64,000 bases of DNA. It comes from Rubritalea tangerina (lineage in GTDB: Bacteria > Verrucomicrobiota > Verrucomicrobiia > Verrucomicrobiales > Akkermansiaceae). Numbering within the stretch: position 1 is the stretch's first letter; each line of letters opens with the position of its first letter. The notes below the pieces were generated by a model. That model ran no database searches and had not been told where the DNA came from. It saw nothing but the letters and a program-made list of their open reading frames with translations. The stretch lies in assembly GCF_042683245.1 (NCBI RefSeq), contig NZ_JBHUJB010000031.1, positions 1 to 64,000 on the forward strand, in the 5' to 3' direction. A program made the position numbers and the translations under genes. Below are positions 34,416 through 42,669 of the stretch, in pieces.

Positions 34416-36653
34416 TTACCTAACAGGTAGTGCACGAGGTGGGGTTGAGGGTTCTTCTGGGAGGACTTCAGCGCGAATGGGGTGGTTATCGCAGGTGTGC
34501 TCAGGAATGAGGTCGATGGGGATGGAAGCAGTGTAAGCTGAGCGGTGGCTTTCACAGCCGGGAGTGGCGATTTGGGAGGTGAAGCGGCAGATGCGCACGT
34601 TTTGGAATGGGAATGTCGGCTTGAGGGAATGGGTTGGGTAGACGCGGGAGTCGGCGGCTTTCATGACATTTGCCCAGATTGGGAGTGCCAGAGTTGAGCC
34701 GTAGCCTCTACTCATTGTGCGCGTATTGTTATCCATACCGACCCAGACGGCGCATGTGAGTGAGCTTGTATAACCTGCGAACCAGGCATCTCGGTAATTA
34801 TCTGTGGTGCCCGTCTTGCCGCCGGAGGGGGCTTTAAAATTGTAGACGCTTCGGAGGCTTGCTGCGGTGCCTCTTGTTGTGACTTCCTGAAGTGTGTTAG
34901 AAACTGACCATGCTGAGCCAGTTTTTGCGGCGGTGTAAGAAAGGGCTCCTGAGCCGGGGTAGACGACATTGCCATCGGCATCGGTAATTTGTGAGATGAT
35001 GAAAGGGCGGTATATGGTTCCGCCATTGGAAAAGACGGTGTAGGCCTGAGCGACTTGTTGGGGGGTAGCTTCGAATGCTCCCAAGTAGGTAGCTGGTGTG
35101 TTAGGGATTTTTTGGTTAAAGCCAACTTTTCTAGCAGTTTCCAAGACATTGTTAATGCCAGCATAATCGCCGATACGTACTGAGGCAGTATTGCGGGATT
35201 TAGCGAGTGCTTCAGCGACAGTCATCATGCTTTTGTATTCACCATCAGAATTTGCTGGGGACCATGAGCGTTGTGCTCCTTTGATCTCTCCAGGGCGAAT
35301 TCTACTGTCTCTGACCCAGGCGCCAGGCTGGAGGCCTTTATCGAAGGCGGACATGTAAACGAAGGGTTTGAAGAGCGAGCCAATTTGGCGTCTGCCGTGG
35401 AGAGCTCGGTTAAACTTTGATTCATCAGCATTTCGTCCACCGACGATGGCTCTGATGGCACCACTTTTGTTTTCGATACAGACGACAGCCCCTTGAAGGT
35501 ACTTGGGCTCTTTTCGTTGTTGTTGGGGGATTCGGAGGTATTGGGGGCGGGTTTGGTGGGCGAAGCCTGAGCGTTTTTCCATTTTTGAGAGATGGGATTC
35601 AATGGCATGTTCGGCAGCTTTTTGAAGGTGAGGGTCGATGGTGGTGGTGATATGGAGTCCCCCCATTTGGATGTTGTGTTGTTCAAGGATGACTTCTAGG
35701 TCGCGGCGGATGGCGTCCATGGCGTAGGAATCGTGGATGATCCTTCTGCCATCAGGTCTGATCTTGAGTTGCTCTTTCTTTGCTGAGTCAGCTTGGTCTT
35801 GGGTAATGAATTCGTAATGGACCATTCTGCTGAGTGTGACATCGCGTTGTTCGACAGCTTTTTCGAAATTGACGAATGGTGAGAAGGCATTAGGGCCACG
35901 GATGATGCCAGCGAGCATGGCGGCTTCAGAGAGGCTCAACTGGGAGGCGGGTTTTTCAAAATAGGTTCGCGAAGCGGATTCGATGCCCCGAATCGAGTGG
36001 CCCCAGAAGATCCTGTTCATGTAATGCTGGAGAATTTCTTCTTTGTTGAAGCGATTTTCGATGCGAATGGCGATTGCCATCTCGAGGAGTTTGCCATCGA
36101 CGGTTTTGCCTGCATAGCTGAAGGTGTTATCGGCGAGCTGCATTGTGATGGTGGAGGCTCCTTCTTTTTTGCCACGGGTGACGAAGCGGCTGAAGGCACG
36201 AGCAAGGCCTCTTGGGTCGATGGCACCATGGTCGTAGAAGCGTGCATCTTCTCGGGCGATAAGGGCCTTGATGAACCAGGGAGATATCTGGTCGAATTCT
36301 AACATCAATCTATTATCACCATGTACTGTGCCGATTTCAGTTTTTCCATCGTTGGCGTAGACGATGGATCGGGCTGGCATTTCTGTGACTTTATCGAGAT
36401 CGTATGTTTGTGCTCTGAGTCCGTAGAAGACCGCCATGAGCAGAAAAATGAAGAGGCCGATGGAGGCGAGGGCAGCACCAGATTTTACAAGGAAGCGGTA
36501 GATGGGATGCCAACTTTTTGTGGCGTGCTCGAGCAAGATGAGCGGCCAGAAGACCAATTTGTAAAGCAGGCTGCGTCGTTTGGTGTTACGTTTGGCGACT
36601 TTTCGAGCGGGCTTTCGCTTATTTTTGGATTTTGCTGCTTTTCTGGCCGCCAT
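34416..36653 (-). CDS. Bifunctional class A penicillin-binding protein (PBP1A-like)
   Basis: PBP1 of 745 residues. A basic cytoplasmic N-terminus (about 1-35, with Lys/Arg runs), a TM helix (about 57-78), a GT51 domain (REDARFYDHGAIDP, GASTITMQLADNT, LEMAIAIRIENRF, MNRIFWG), and a transpeptidase domain with the complete triad: nucleophile motif GSLFKPF, SRNTASVRIG, and GGKTGTTDNYRDAWFAGYT split as KTGTT. A Cys-containing, Pro-rich C-terminal tail follows. Both glycan polymerisation and cross-linking are expected. First in a two-gene operon with the degenerate paralogue. Confidence 0.95.
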   Translation of the reverse strand: MAARKAAKSKNKRKPARKVAKRNTKRRSLLYKLVFWPLILLEHATKSWHPIYRFLVKSGAALASIGLFIFLLMAVFYGLRAQTYDLDKVTEMPARSIVYANDGKTEIGTVHGDNRLMLEFDQISPWFIKALIAREDARFYDHGAIDPRGLARAFSRFVTRGKKEGASTITMQLADNTFSYAGKTVDGKLLEMAIAIRIENRFNKEEILQHYMNRIFWGHSIRGIESASRTYFEKPASQLSLSEAAMLAGIIRGPNAFSPFVNFEKAVEQRDVTLSRMVHYEFITQDQADSAKKEQLKIRPDGRRIIHDSYAMDAIRRDLEVILEQHNIQMGGLHITTTIDPHLQKAAEHAIESHLSKMEKRSGFAHQTRPQYLRIPQQQRKEPKYLQGAVVCIENKSGAIRAIVGGRNADESKFNRALHGRRQIGSLFKPFVYMSAFDKGLQPGAWVRDSRIRPGEIKGAQRSWSPANSDGEYKSMMTVAEALAKSRNTASVRIGDYAGINNVLETARKVGFNQKIPNTPATYLGAFEATPQQVAQAYTVFSNGGTIYRPFIISQITDADGNVVYPGSGALSYTAAKTGSAWSVSNTLQEVTTRGTAASLRSVYNFKAPSGGKTGTTDNYRDAWFAGYTSSLTCAVWVGMDNNTRTMSRGYGSTLALPIWANVMKAADSRVYPTHSLKPTFPFQNVRICRFTSQIATPGCESHRSAYTASIPIDLIPEHTCDNHPIRAEVLPEEPSTPPRALPVR

Positions 36654-36800
36654 AATGGATGAGATTGCAGCGGATTGGTTGCTGCTTGGGAGTATGTATG
36701 CATCAGGAATGCTAGAAAAACAACCCTGCGACGAGGGTAAAATTCATTTTGAGAATAAAAAAATGCAATCTATAGTGACGCTAGAAAATTGATACAGACT

Positions 36801-37793
36801 ATGATTTTGCAGAAATTGAGCATTCCACTTGTATGTCTAGCGGTGATGGTTGACCAGCCAGTGTGGGCTACTCCGCCAGCGATAGAAGATTTGGCCTCAC
36901 TGAAGAAGCTTCAGAGCCAGGTGGTTGAATTGGTTGAGAAGGTGCAGCCGGCGACGGTTTCATTGACTTCTGAGCGGACGGGAGCCTGGGGGAGTGGGGT
37001 TGTGGTATCGGAGAAAGGTCGGATTTTGACTGCGGCGCATGTGGTACAAGGAGCTTCGGTGGTGACAGTGATTTTTCCCGACGGTACTGAGACGACAGCA
37101 GCGGTGTTAGGGGCTAACCGAACAAAGGATACGGCGATGCTGCAGATCAATGAGGTAGGTGAGTATCCCCATGTTAAGCTAGGTGACTCAGATGCACTGA
37201 GTGTGGGAGATTTTTTAGTAGCTATGGGGCATGCTGGGGGGCACGACCCACTACGCAAGCCGCCAGTGAGGTTTGGTCGATTGATTTCCAAGAATATGGC
37301 GGGTTTTTTCACGAGTGATTGTACCTTGATTGGAGGTGATTCGGGTGGCCCTATTTTTGATATCGAGGGCAAACTGGTTGGGATTAATTCCTCAATTGGC
37401 GTGGATTGGAGTGCCAACAATCATGCTGGTATCAGTGCTTTAGTCGCTGACTGGAAACGCTTAGAAGCAGGAGAGACCTGGGGAAGGTTAAGTTCTAATC
37501 CATTTGCGAATGAGGACAGCCCGATTTTAGGGGTGGGGATTGTAGGGAGTACTCGGCAGGGAGTGCTTTTGGGGCAAGTGATCCCGGGGAGTCCGGCTCA
37601 GCGCTCGGGCATTAAGAAGGGGGACATTGTGGTGAGTGTGGATGGGAAGAAAGTGACTGACGGTGGTGCCTTATTGGTGGAGTTGAACCGTTTCCGCCCG
37701 GGGCAGTCAGTGAAGATGGAAATTCTTAGGGGGGAGGTGTTGATGGAAATCGAGCCAACCTTGGCGAGACGCGGAGACCTTTATCAACAGTAA
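36801..37793 (+). CDS. Exported trypsin-like serine protease with PDZ domain (HtrA/DegP-like)
   Basis: Periplasmic HtrA-type protease of 330 residues. Start at ATG 36801 (an in-frame TTG 12 bp earlier is less likely) gives a signal peptide (MILQKLSIPLVCLAVM...VWA). The catalytic triad is intact: His in ILTAAHVV (about H80), Asp in KDTAML (about D110) and Ser in IGGDSGGPIFD (about S181). A single C-terminal PDZ domain (about 240-330) is recognisable from LLGQVIPGSPAQRSGIKKGD. It is 17 bp upstream of a related gene with lost catalytic residues. Confidence 0.93.
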   Translation: MILQKLSIPLVCLAVMVDQPVWATPPAIEDLASLKKLQSQVVELVEKVQPATVSLTSERTGAWGSGVVVSEKGRILTAAHVVQGASVVTVIFPDGTETTAAVLGANRTKDTAMLQINEVGEYPHVKLGDSDALSVGDFLVAMGHAGGHDPLRKPPVRFGRLISKNMAGFFTSDCTLIGGDSGGPIFDIEGKLVGINSSIGVDWSANNHAGISALVADWKRLEAGETWGRLSSNPFANEDSPILGVGIVGSTRQGVLLGQVIPGSPAQRSGIKKGDIVVSVDGKKVTDGGALLVELNRFRPGQSVKMEILRGEVLMEIEPTLARRGDLYQQ

Positions 37794-37810
37794 TTTTTTT
37801 ATAGAAACAG

Positions 37811-38989
37811 ATGATGTATAAACAACTTTCAGCAATTGTATTAGGGATACTGGTAAGCGGGATTGTTCATGGACAAAATCAGGAGCTTGCGCGTAGAGGA
37901 TTGCCATTTTTGAGAACAGAAGACCAGAAGGTGCTCGGCCTTCAGGCTGATCAGTTTTTTAAGGCGATTGAGCCACTGTCCAAAGAAGCAGGGAAGCATG
38001 CCGTGAATGTTTTTTCTAATGGGCGGATGGTGTCACGAGGTACCGTCACCAAGGAAGGCATTCTCACGAAGTGGAGTGAATTGGTTTCAAAGGGAGATCG
38101 TATTTGGGTCGTAGGGCACGATGGCTCCAAGCATGAGGCTTTTGTTAAAGCAGTCTACCTTGAGTACGATTTGGCCTTACTGGATTATGGAAGTGGGCTA
38201 CCGGCAGTTGATCTTGGTGCTGAGACAGATCTGAATCTGGGTGAATTTTTGTTGGCGGTAGGGCCAGCGAAGGATGCCCATGGTTTCGGGGTGGTGAGTG
38301 TGCTACCGAGAAGTTTGAGAGAATCTGACAAAGCATTTTTGGGAGTTCGGATGGATTTCAATCCCGTGAGTGGTGGTGGGGTGCGTTTGGAGTCAGTGGA
38401 GCGTGGCTCTGCGGCTGCAAGAGCAGGTCTACGACCAGGAGATGTGGTGACGCAAGTCAATGGAATCAAGGTGAATGGCTTACATGAAATGGGAAATAAT
38501 CTTCAGACTTTACGGCCAGGAGACCAGGTGGGCATCCAGTTCTTGCGTGACGGGAAAGCCTTTCAAGTGGATGTGGTGCTCGGAGCTCGACCTGAATTGA
38601 AGCAATATTCGCCGCAACGCATGAAGCAAATGAAGCGCATGGGGGGAGCTATCAACGAGGTGGCTGAGGGGTTTCCTGAGGTGTTGCAATCCGATATGCA
38701 GGTGGATGCGATTGATGCAGGAAGCCCAGTATTTGATTTAGATGGTCGTTTTGTGGGAATTATTGTAGCGCGTGCAAGTCGCATTAAGACTTACATAGTG
38801 CCCGCGGATAAGATCATTCAGCAGCTTGAAAAAGAGCCGGATATGACCGCGAGTATGCAGAAGCAGGCACAGTTAATCGAACAACGGCGCAGTGGTTTGA
38901 GTGCGGCTGAAGCACAGGAGATTCGGAGGCTTCGCGAGATGATCCAACGTGCGGAGAGGAGGATATTGGAGATTGAATCACGCCCTTAA
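37811..38989 (+). CDS. Pseudo-protease: trypsin-like fold with nested PDZ domain
   Basis: Exported protein of 392 residues, paralogous to the preceding HtrA-like gene. A signal peptide covers about 1-21. Aligned to the active neighbour, the His block ILTAAHVV is ILTKWSEL (His to S89), Asp120 in YDLALL is kept, and GDSGGPIFD is DAGSPVFD (about 302-309), with the nucleophile replaced. A PDZ domain (about 175-258: GVRLESVERGSAAARAGLRP) lies before the DAGSP motif, so it is inserted inside the second barrel instead of following it. A C-terminal helix (about 345-392) is charged and coiled-coil-like. Probably a scaffold or regulator of the active protease. Confidence 0.8.
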   Translation: MMYKQLSAIVLGILVSGIVHGQNQELARRGLPFLRTEDQKVLGLQADQFFKAIEPLSKEAGKHAVNVFSNGRMVSRGTVTKEGILTKWSELVSKGDRIWVVGHDGSKHEAFVKAVYLEYDLALLDYGSGLPAVDLGAETDLNLGEFLLAVGPAKDAHGFGVVSVLPRSLRESDKAFLGVRMDFNPVSGGGVRLESVERGSAAARAGLRPGDVVTQVNGIKVNGLHEMGNNLQTLRPGDQVGIQFLRDGKAFQVDVVLGARPELKQYSPQRMKQMKRMGGAINEVAEGFPEVLQSDMQVDAIDAGSPVFDLDGRFVGIIVARASRIKTYIVPADKIIQQLEKEPDMTASMQKQAQLIEQRRSGLSAAEAQEIRRLREMIQRAERRILEIESRP

Positions 38990-39101
38990 GTGTGAGTGTG
39001 GGGAGTAGGTCTATAAAAAGCTTCTAGTTTTTTCTTGCACAGAGCCGTGGAATCGTGCAGTTTCCCGCCGTCGCGAGCCCCAAGGGTGACCGGCATGTAA
39101 C

Positions 39102-39176
39102 TCCGGCATAGCTCAGCGGTAGAGCGGGTGACTGTTAATCACTAGGTCCTTGGTTCGATCCCAAGTGCCGGAGCCA
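39102..39176 (+). tRNA. tRNA-Asn (GTT)
   Basis: Cloverleaf is clear: acceptor TCCGGCA / TGCCGGA, G discriminator and genome-encoded CCA at 39174-39176. The anticodon loop CTGTTAA carries GTT at 39134-39136. TTCGATC T-loop is present. Normal length, so it is not tRNA-Sec despite lying next to the selenoprotein gene. Confidence 0.97.
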
Positions 39177-39181
39177 TCAAT

Positions 39182-39220
39182 AAGCCTCATTTCCGAAAAG
39201 GAAGTGAGGCTTACTTATTG
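39182..39220 (+). terminator. tRNA-Asn terminator
   Basis: Stem AAGCCTCA...TTTCC / GGAAG...TGAGGCTT followed by ACTTATTG, directly after the tRNA. Confidence 0.65.
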
Positions 39221-39315
39221 TCTGTGGTAAGCCAGCTTATCAAGTTTGGTATGATTATGGAATTTATGTAAATCGTTTGACATGTTAGAAAGTGTGACCG
39301 ATAGCTTCTTGACCT

Positions 39316-40032
39316 ATGAATTCCAAATTATTAGTGCTTGCTTCGGCGACATCACTCCTACTTGGAGCCTCATTGCAGGCTCGGACATGGACAAGTAGTG
39401 ATGGGATGAAGACCTTTGAAGCGAGTTTTAAGTCGTATGACAGCGAGACGAAGCAAGTCACTGTCATAAGAAAATATAAGAACATGAAGTTTGCTTTGGA
39501 TGTCCTTTCAGAAGCTGACCAGAAATGGGTTAAGCAGAAAGTGGCTGAAGAGACGAAAAAGAAAGAACTTCAGGATGCCCCGTCGATTACAGAACAATTA
39601 GCAGAACAGGTGGTTGGCAGGCATCTGACTGATAAAACATTGTCACGATTAGAGGGGAAACGTTTTGTGAAGGCTCAGCTTGAGAAAGTTCCTGAGTACT
39701 ACATCCTCTATTTCACCGCGAGCTGGTGACCACCCTGTAGAAGTTCTGCGCCACAGTTAGTGGCCAAATATAAGAATGAGATTGCTGGTTTAAGTAACAT
39801 TGAATTCATTCACGTGAGTTTTGATGAGGATAAATCTGATGCACTAGCTTGGGCTATGAAGGCGAAGTTACCTTGGTTGCATGTATTACATAGCGATATA
39901 AGGAAATCTGGTTTAGGTAAGTATAAAAAGAACCGAGGGGTGCCAGAGTATGTAATGATCGATGCTAAAGGTAAGCTTATTGCTGACGATTCATTATCGG
40001 TATTTGCCAAAGCTGCTGAGCTTGGAAAATAA
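39316..40032 (+). CDS. Probable selenoprotein: secreted SHD1-thioredoxin-like protein with in-frame TGA (Sec138)
   Basis: Read through one TGA (39727-39729), the gene encodes a 238-residue protein. A signal peptide covers about 1-22. An SHD1 (SLA1-homology)-like domain is about 23-77 (RTWTSSDGMKTFEASFKSYD), then a thioredoxin fold to the end. The TGA is codon 138 in YFTASW-U-P-P-C (partner C141), where relatives carry Cys. Downstream the frame stays open with FIHVSFDEDKSDALAWAMK and the cis-Pro GVP (P210) before EYVMIDAKGKL. A hairpin with a GU loop follows the TGA. Gene callers would end it at 39729 or start a second gene at 39760. It is presumably a periplasmic redox protein. A pseudogene or sequencing error is the main alternative. 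Confidence 0.8.
39730..39763 (+). promoter_or_regulatory. SECIS-like hairpin downstream of in-frame TGA
   Basis: Beginning right after the TGA, CCAC (39730-39733) pairs with GTGG (39760-39763), CTGT (39735-39738) with ACAG (39753-39756), and GTAGA or AGA with TCTGC or TCT around the tri-loop AGT (39742-39744). The GU in the apical loop is the feature recognised by SelB in bacterial SECIS elements. Its loop is nearer the TGA than in E. coli fdhF (13 nt). Confidence 0.45.
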
Positions 40033-40055
40033 GCATCCACTAGGAATCTTTAGAG

Positions 40056-40090
40056 CGTCACTTTGCAGATTGCGAAGTGGCGTTTTTTTA
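40056..40090 (+). terminator. Selenoprotein gene terminator
   Basis: Eleven-bp stem CGTCACTTTGC / GCGAAGTGGCG with a 5-nt loop, followed by seven T residues. It comes after the stop at 40032, supporting one transcription unit running past the TGA. Confidence 0.85.
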
Positions 40091-40166
40091 TTTTTTGAAG
40101 GATGTGAGGATTGGGTCTTAAGAAGTTGACGTCGAGAAAATCGACTCCTATGTTAGACGCGAATTT

Positions 40167-41150
40167 ATGAAAAATCCTATCACAGTATCAGTCACTGGAG
40201 CTGCGGGGCAAATTGGCTACGCATTGTTATTTCGAATTGCATCTGGGGCGATGTTTGGCCCTGACCAGCCAGTAGCTTTACGTTTGATTGAGATCGAGGC
40301 GGCTTTGCCGGCTCTGGAAGGTGTTGTAATGGAGTTAGATGATTGTGCTTTTCCATTGTTAGCGGGAGTGACTACGACAGCGGATTTGGACGAAGGGTTT
40401 AGGGGGGCAAATTGGGCATTATTAGTGGGTTCTGTACCTCGTGGTCCGGGGATGGAGCGAAATGATTTACTTGGTATCAATGGGCAAATTTTCACGGGGC
40501 AGGGTGAGGCGATTGGCAGATCGGCGGCTGATGATGTGAGAGTTGTCGTTGTCGGGAATCCATGTAACACGAACTGCTTAATTGCGATGCGTCATGCAGC
40601 TGGGGTGCCGAGTGAGCGTTTTTTTGCGATGACACGCTTGGATGAGAACCGTGCGAAAAGCCAGCTTGCAGCCAAGGCTGGAGTGCATAGTTCAGATGTG
40701 ACGAATATGTGCATTTGGGGCAACCATTCATCCACGCAATACCCAGATTTTTATAGTGCAAAGATTCAAGGCAAGCCGGTTACTGAGGTAATTGATGATA
40801 TGGCATGGTTAAAGGACACCTTTATTCCTGCGGTACAGCAACGTGGTGCGGCAATTATTAAAGCGCGAGGAGCATCGTCTGCCGCCTCAGCAGCCAATGG
40901 CGTTGTGGATACGGTACGTAGTTTGTGCACACCTACAGCTGCTGGTGATTGGTTTAGTGTCGCTGTTTGTTCTCGGGGTGAATATGGGATTGAGGCTGGC
41001 TTAATCGCATCAATGCCGATTCGGACTGAGGATGGCAAGAGTTGGTCGGTGGTGGAGGGTGTTGAGTTGAGTGAGTATTCACGCGAGAAAATTGACGCCT
41101 CGGTAGCAGAGCTTCAGGGGGAGAGGGATGCGGTGAAGCATTTGTTGTAG
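40167..41150 (+). CDS. mdh: Malate dehydrogenase
   Basis: MDH of 327 residues, of the cytosolic-type (MDH type 2, LDH/MDH superfamily) found in many bacteria. NAD-binding GAAGQIGYALLFRIASG (about 11-27), substrate loop LVGSVPRGPGMERNDLL (about 89-105) with active-site Arg residues, VGNPCNTNCLIA (about 130-141), and the catalytic His in WGNHSSTQYPDF (about 188-199). It closes the TCA cycle between malate and oxaloacetate. The gene ends at a strong terminator shared with the convergent tmRNA. Confidence 0.97.
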   Translation: MKNPITVSVTGAAGQIGYALLFRIASGAMFGPDQPVALRLIEIEAALPALEGVVMELDDCAFPLLAGVTTTADLDEGFRGANWALLVGSVPRGPGMERNDLLGINGQIFTGQGEAIGRSAADDVRVVVVGNPCNTNCLIAMRHAAGVPSERFFAMTRLDENRAKSQLAAKAGVHSSDVTNMCIWGNHSSTQYPDFYSAKIQGKPVTEVIDDMAWLKDTFIPAVQQRGAAIIKARGASSAASAANGVVDTVRSLCTPTAAGDWFSVAVCSRGEYGIEAGLIASMPIRTEDGKSWSVVEGVELSEYSREKIDASVAELQGERDAVKHLL

Positions 41151-41176
41151 GGGAAGGAGAGTTCTTGTTTCATAAG

Positions 41177-41210
41177 AAAGGCCCCGCATGGATGTGCGGG
41201 GCCTTTTCAT
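41177..41210. terminator. Bidirectional terminator between mdh and ssrA
   Basis: Perfect 12-bp stem AAAGGCCCCGCA / TGCGGGGCCTTT with a 6-nt loop and T-runs on both outward sides. Serves mdh on + and the tmRNA gene on -. Confidence 0.88.
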
Positions 41211-41220
41211 TTATTATAAA

Positions 41221-41577
41221 TGGTGGAGGCGATGGGAGTTGAACCCATGTCCTAGATGCCTTTCAGGCAAGCGTCTACATGTTTAGCTGTCAGAATGTTT
41301 TTAGGGATGAGCGAGTCTGTCAGCAGCTTTCTCAAACCGATTTTCCTGTTTAGATTCGCGAGTGGGTCCGGAAACCCGACCAACTGGCTAGTCCACTGGT
41401 GTTGTCGCGGCGGCCCTTAGCGGACGTGGGGGCGGCGGCGTTGCTGTCAATTAAGCAGCAAGTGCGAGCTCGTTAGAGTCTGCAATTATTTGTTTGAACG
41501 GCTTTTTAAGAGGCCAGCCGATCAACCTCTACATGCAGCAAGTCCTTCCAACATCCAGTCGAAACCAAAACGCCCCC
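41221..41577 (-). ncRNA. ssrA: Transfer-messenger RNA (tmRNA)
   Basis: One-piece tmRNA of 357 nt. The acceptor stem pairs 5' GGGGGCG with 3' CGCCTCC, followed by an A and genome-encoded CCA. The 5' GGTTTCGACTGGATG and 3' GGTTCAACTCCCATCG (T-arm) blocks are characteristic. An internal frame starting with GCA reads A-D-S-N-E-L-A-L-A-A and ends with TAA (41454-41456 approx.), the tag that targets stalled proteins for proteolysis. It rescues stalled ribosomes with SmpB (not in the window). Confidence 0.96.
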
Positions 41578-41710
41578 GTAAATTGGGAAAATCATTTTAA
41601 TTCGCTGACCGCAGTAGGTAGCAGCTAAGGGATAGGTCGCATGACTTAGGGGCTTTTGCAACCGAAATCTGTGGATTTCATGGGCTGATGCAGCGTTTTA
41701 TAGGAGGAGG

Positions 41711-42103
41711 TTAAGCCTTGTTTGAAATAGATTTTGGGAGGTAGGGAGCGACAAAGGCATCGTGGAATGCATAAAGTTCTACAAAATCGCTTCTTTTGTC
41801 GCTGTCTTGTTTACCGAACATGCCTTCTTCGATCAAATTAAAGACCATGTCACCGATATCCGAACATTGAGAAAGGCCCCACTCGGAGAAGAGGGTGGAA
41901 GCCATTGGGCCGAATTCTTTTAGTGCTAATTCCTTGAACCCAAGCAGGAGTTCTTTCGCGGTGACATGCTGAGACATGTCAGGGTCTGTCTTTGTGTGTT
42001 CCTCGACGGTGTGATCGAGTGCTTGTTTGAGAAAGAGGTAGGCATCTGGCGAGAAGCGCTGATCGCGCTCGATGATATTCTTGAGTGCCTGTTCGAAATG
42101 CAT
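41711..42103 (-). CDS. Minf_1886 family protein
   Basis: Protein of 130 residues from ATG 42103 (MHFEQALKNIIERDQR); two in-frame ATGs upstream (42112, 42148) extend it by up to 15 residues. It carries the pattern of the Minf_1886 family, common in Verrucomicrobia and Planctomycetes: DAYLFLKQALDHTVEEH, HVTAKELLLGFKELALKEFG and SQCSDIGDMVFNLIEEGMF. Predicted cytoplasmic, mostly helical. The function of the family is unknown to me. Confidence 0.85.
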   Translation of the reverse strand: MHFEQALKNIIERDQRFSPDAYLFLKQALDHTVEEHTKTDPDMSQHVTAKELLLGFKELALKEFGPMASTLFSEWGLSQCSDIGDMVFNLIEEGMFGKQDSDKRSDFVELYAFHDAFVAPYLPKSISNKA

Positions 42104-42669
42104 AGGTTGCATAGGAATCAGAGTGCGAAGAGTGGGGCCGTCATGCAAGAGAAAGCTGCATTTTTATCTCTTTGTGAAGAGGGTGTGGATAAGTCTAAAT
42201 CCATTGTGAATAAGTTCTGAAAAAACCGCAAAAACGGTTGTTTTTCGGGGCGAAATGGCTCTACCAAAGGCTTTAGGTTCCTGTTAGGTAGATGTTGGGT
42301 GAAATACTTGGGACTCTACTACGTTCAGTGATTTACGCATAGGTTTTCCTAACAGTGAAATTGAGTGTTATGTTGTAAGTTGTTTATATTGTGTGGTTTT
42401 GTGGGTCCGGTTGAGTTGTTGGTGTGACTTCACAAATTATTCACAAAAGTGAAGTCACTTGTTAGAATGAGTGGAATTCATGAACTGGTAGGGCATGGGT
42501 GGTGGTGGTTTATCGGGGCTTGGAGGAACTGGGAAGGGTATTGTGAATAACTTGGTAAAAAGTGCTCGAAATCTTTGATGGGCAGGGGGATTGGCGAGGG
42601 TGAGGGGGGCTGAAAAATTTGTCAGACAGTTTTTTTTGCTATCTGGAAACGCTTTGCTATGGTGCGCGC
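42104..42669. other. Intergenic region with four DnaA-box-like sites and inverted repeats
   Basis: No gene is seen in 566 bp. There is one perfect DnaA box complement, TGTGGATAA (42185-42193), and three one-mismatch variants: TGTGAATAA (42206-42214), TTATTCACA (42437-42445) and TGTGAATAA (42542-42550). The third lies in the loop of a perfect inverted repeat GTGACTTCAC / GTGAAGTCAC (42423-42460 approx.). Another inverted repeat is CTGTTAGG (42291-42298) / CCTAACAG (42348-42355). Compared with neighbours it is AT-rich around 42360-42400. Confidence 0.5.

Noticed and set aside
39102..39176. tRNA next to the selenoprotein as tRNA-Sec
   Set aside because: Anticodon is GTT and the length is normal; tRNA-Sec would be over 90 nt with a TCA anticodon.
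39727..39729. TGA read as tryptophan (alternative genetic code)
   Set aside because: TGA is used as a stop codon elsewhere in the window and the position is the redox Cys site, which favours Sec over Trp.
39760..40032. A separate small protein starting at the GTG at 39760
   Set aside because: It is in frame with the upstream thioredoxin half, lacks a fold of its own, and would leave the redox motif split; read-through of the TGA explains both halves.
42104..42669. Chromosomal origin oriC
   Set aside because: DnaA boxes are present, but the apparent G excess on + continues on both sides, so a bidirectional origin is not supported from this window alone.
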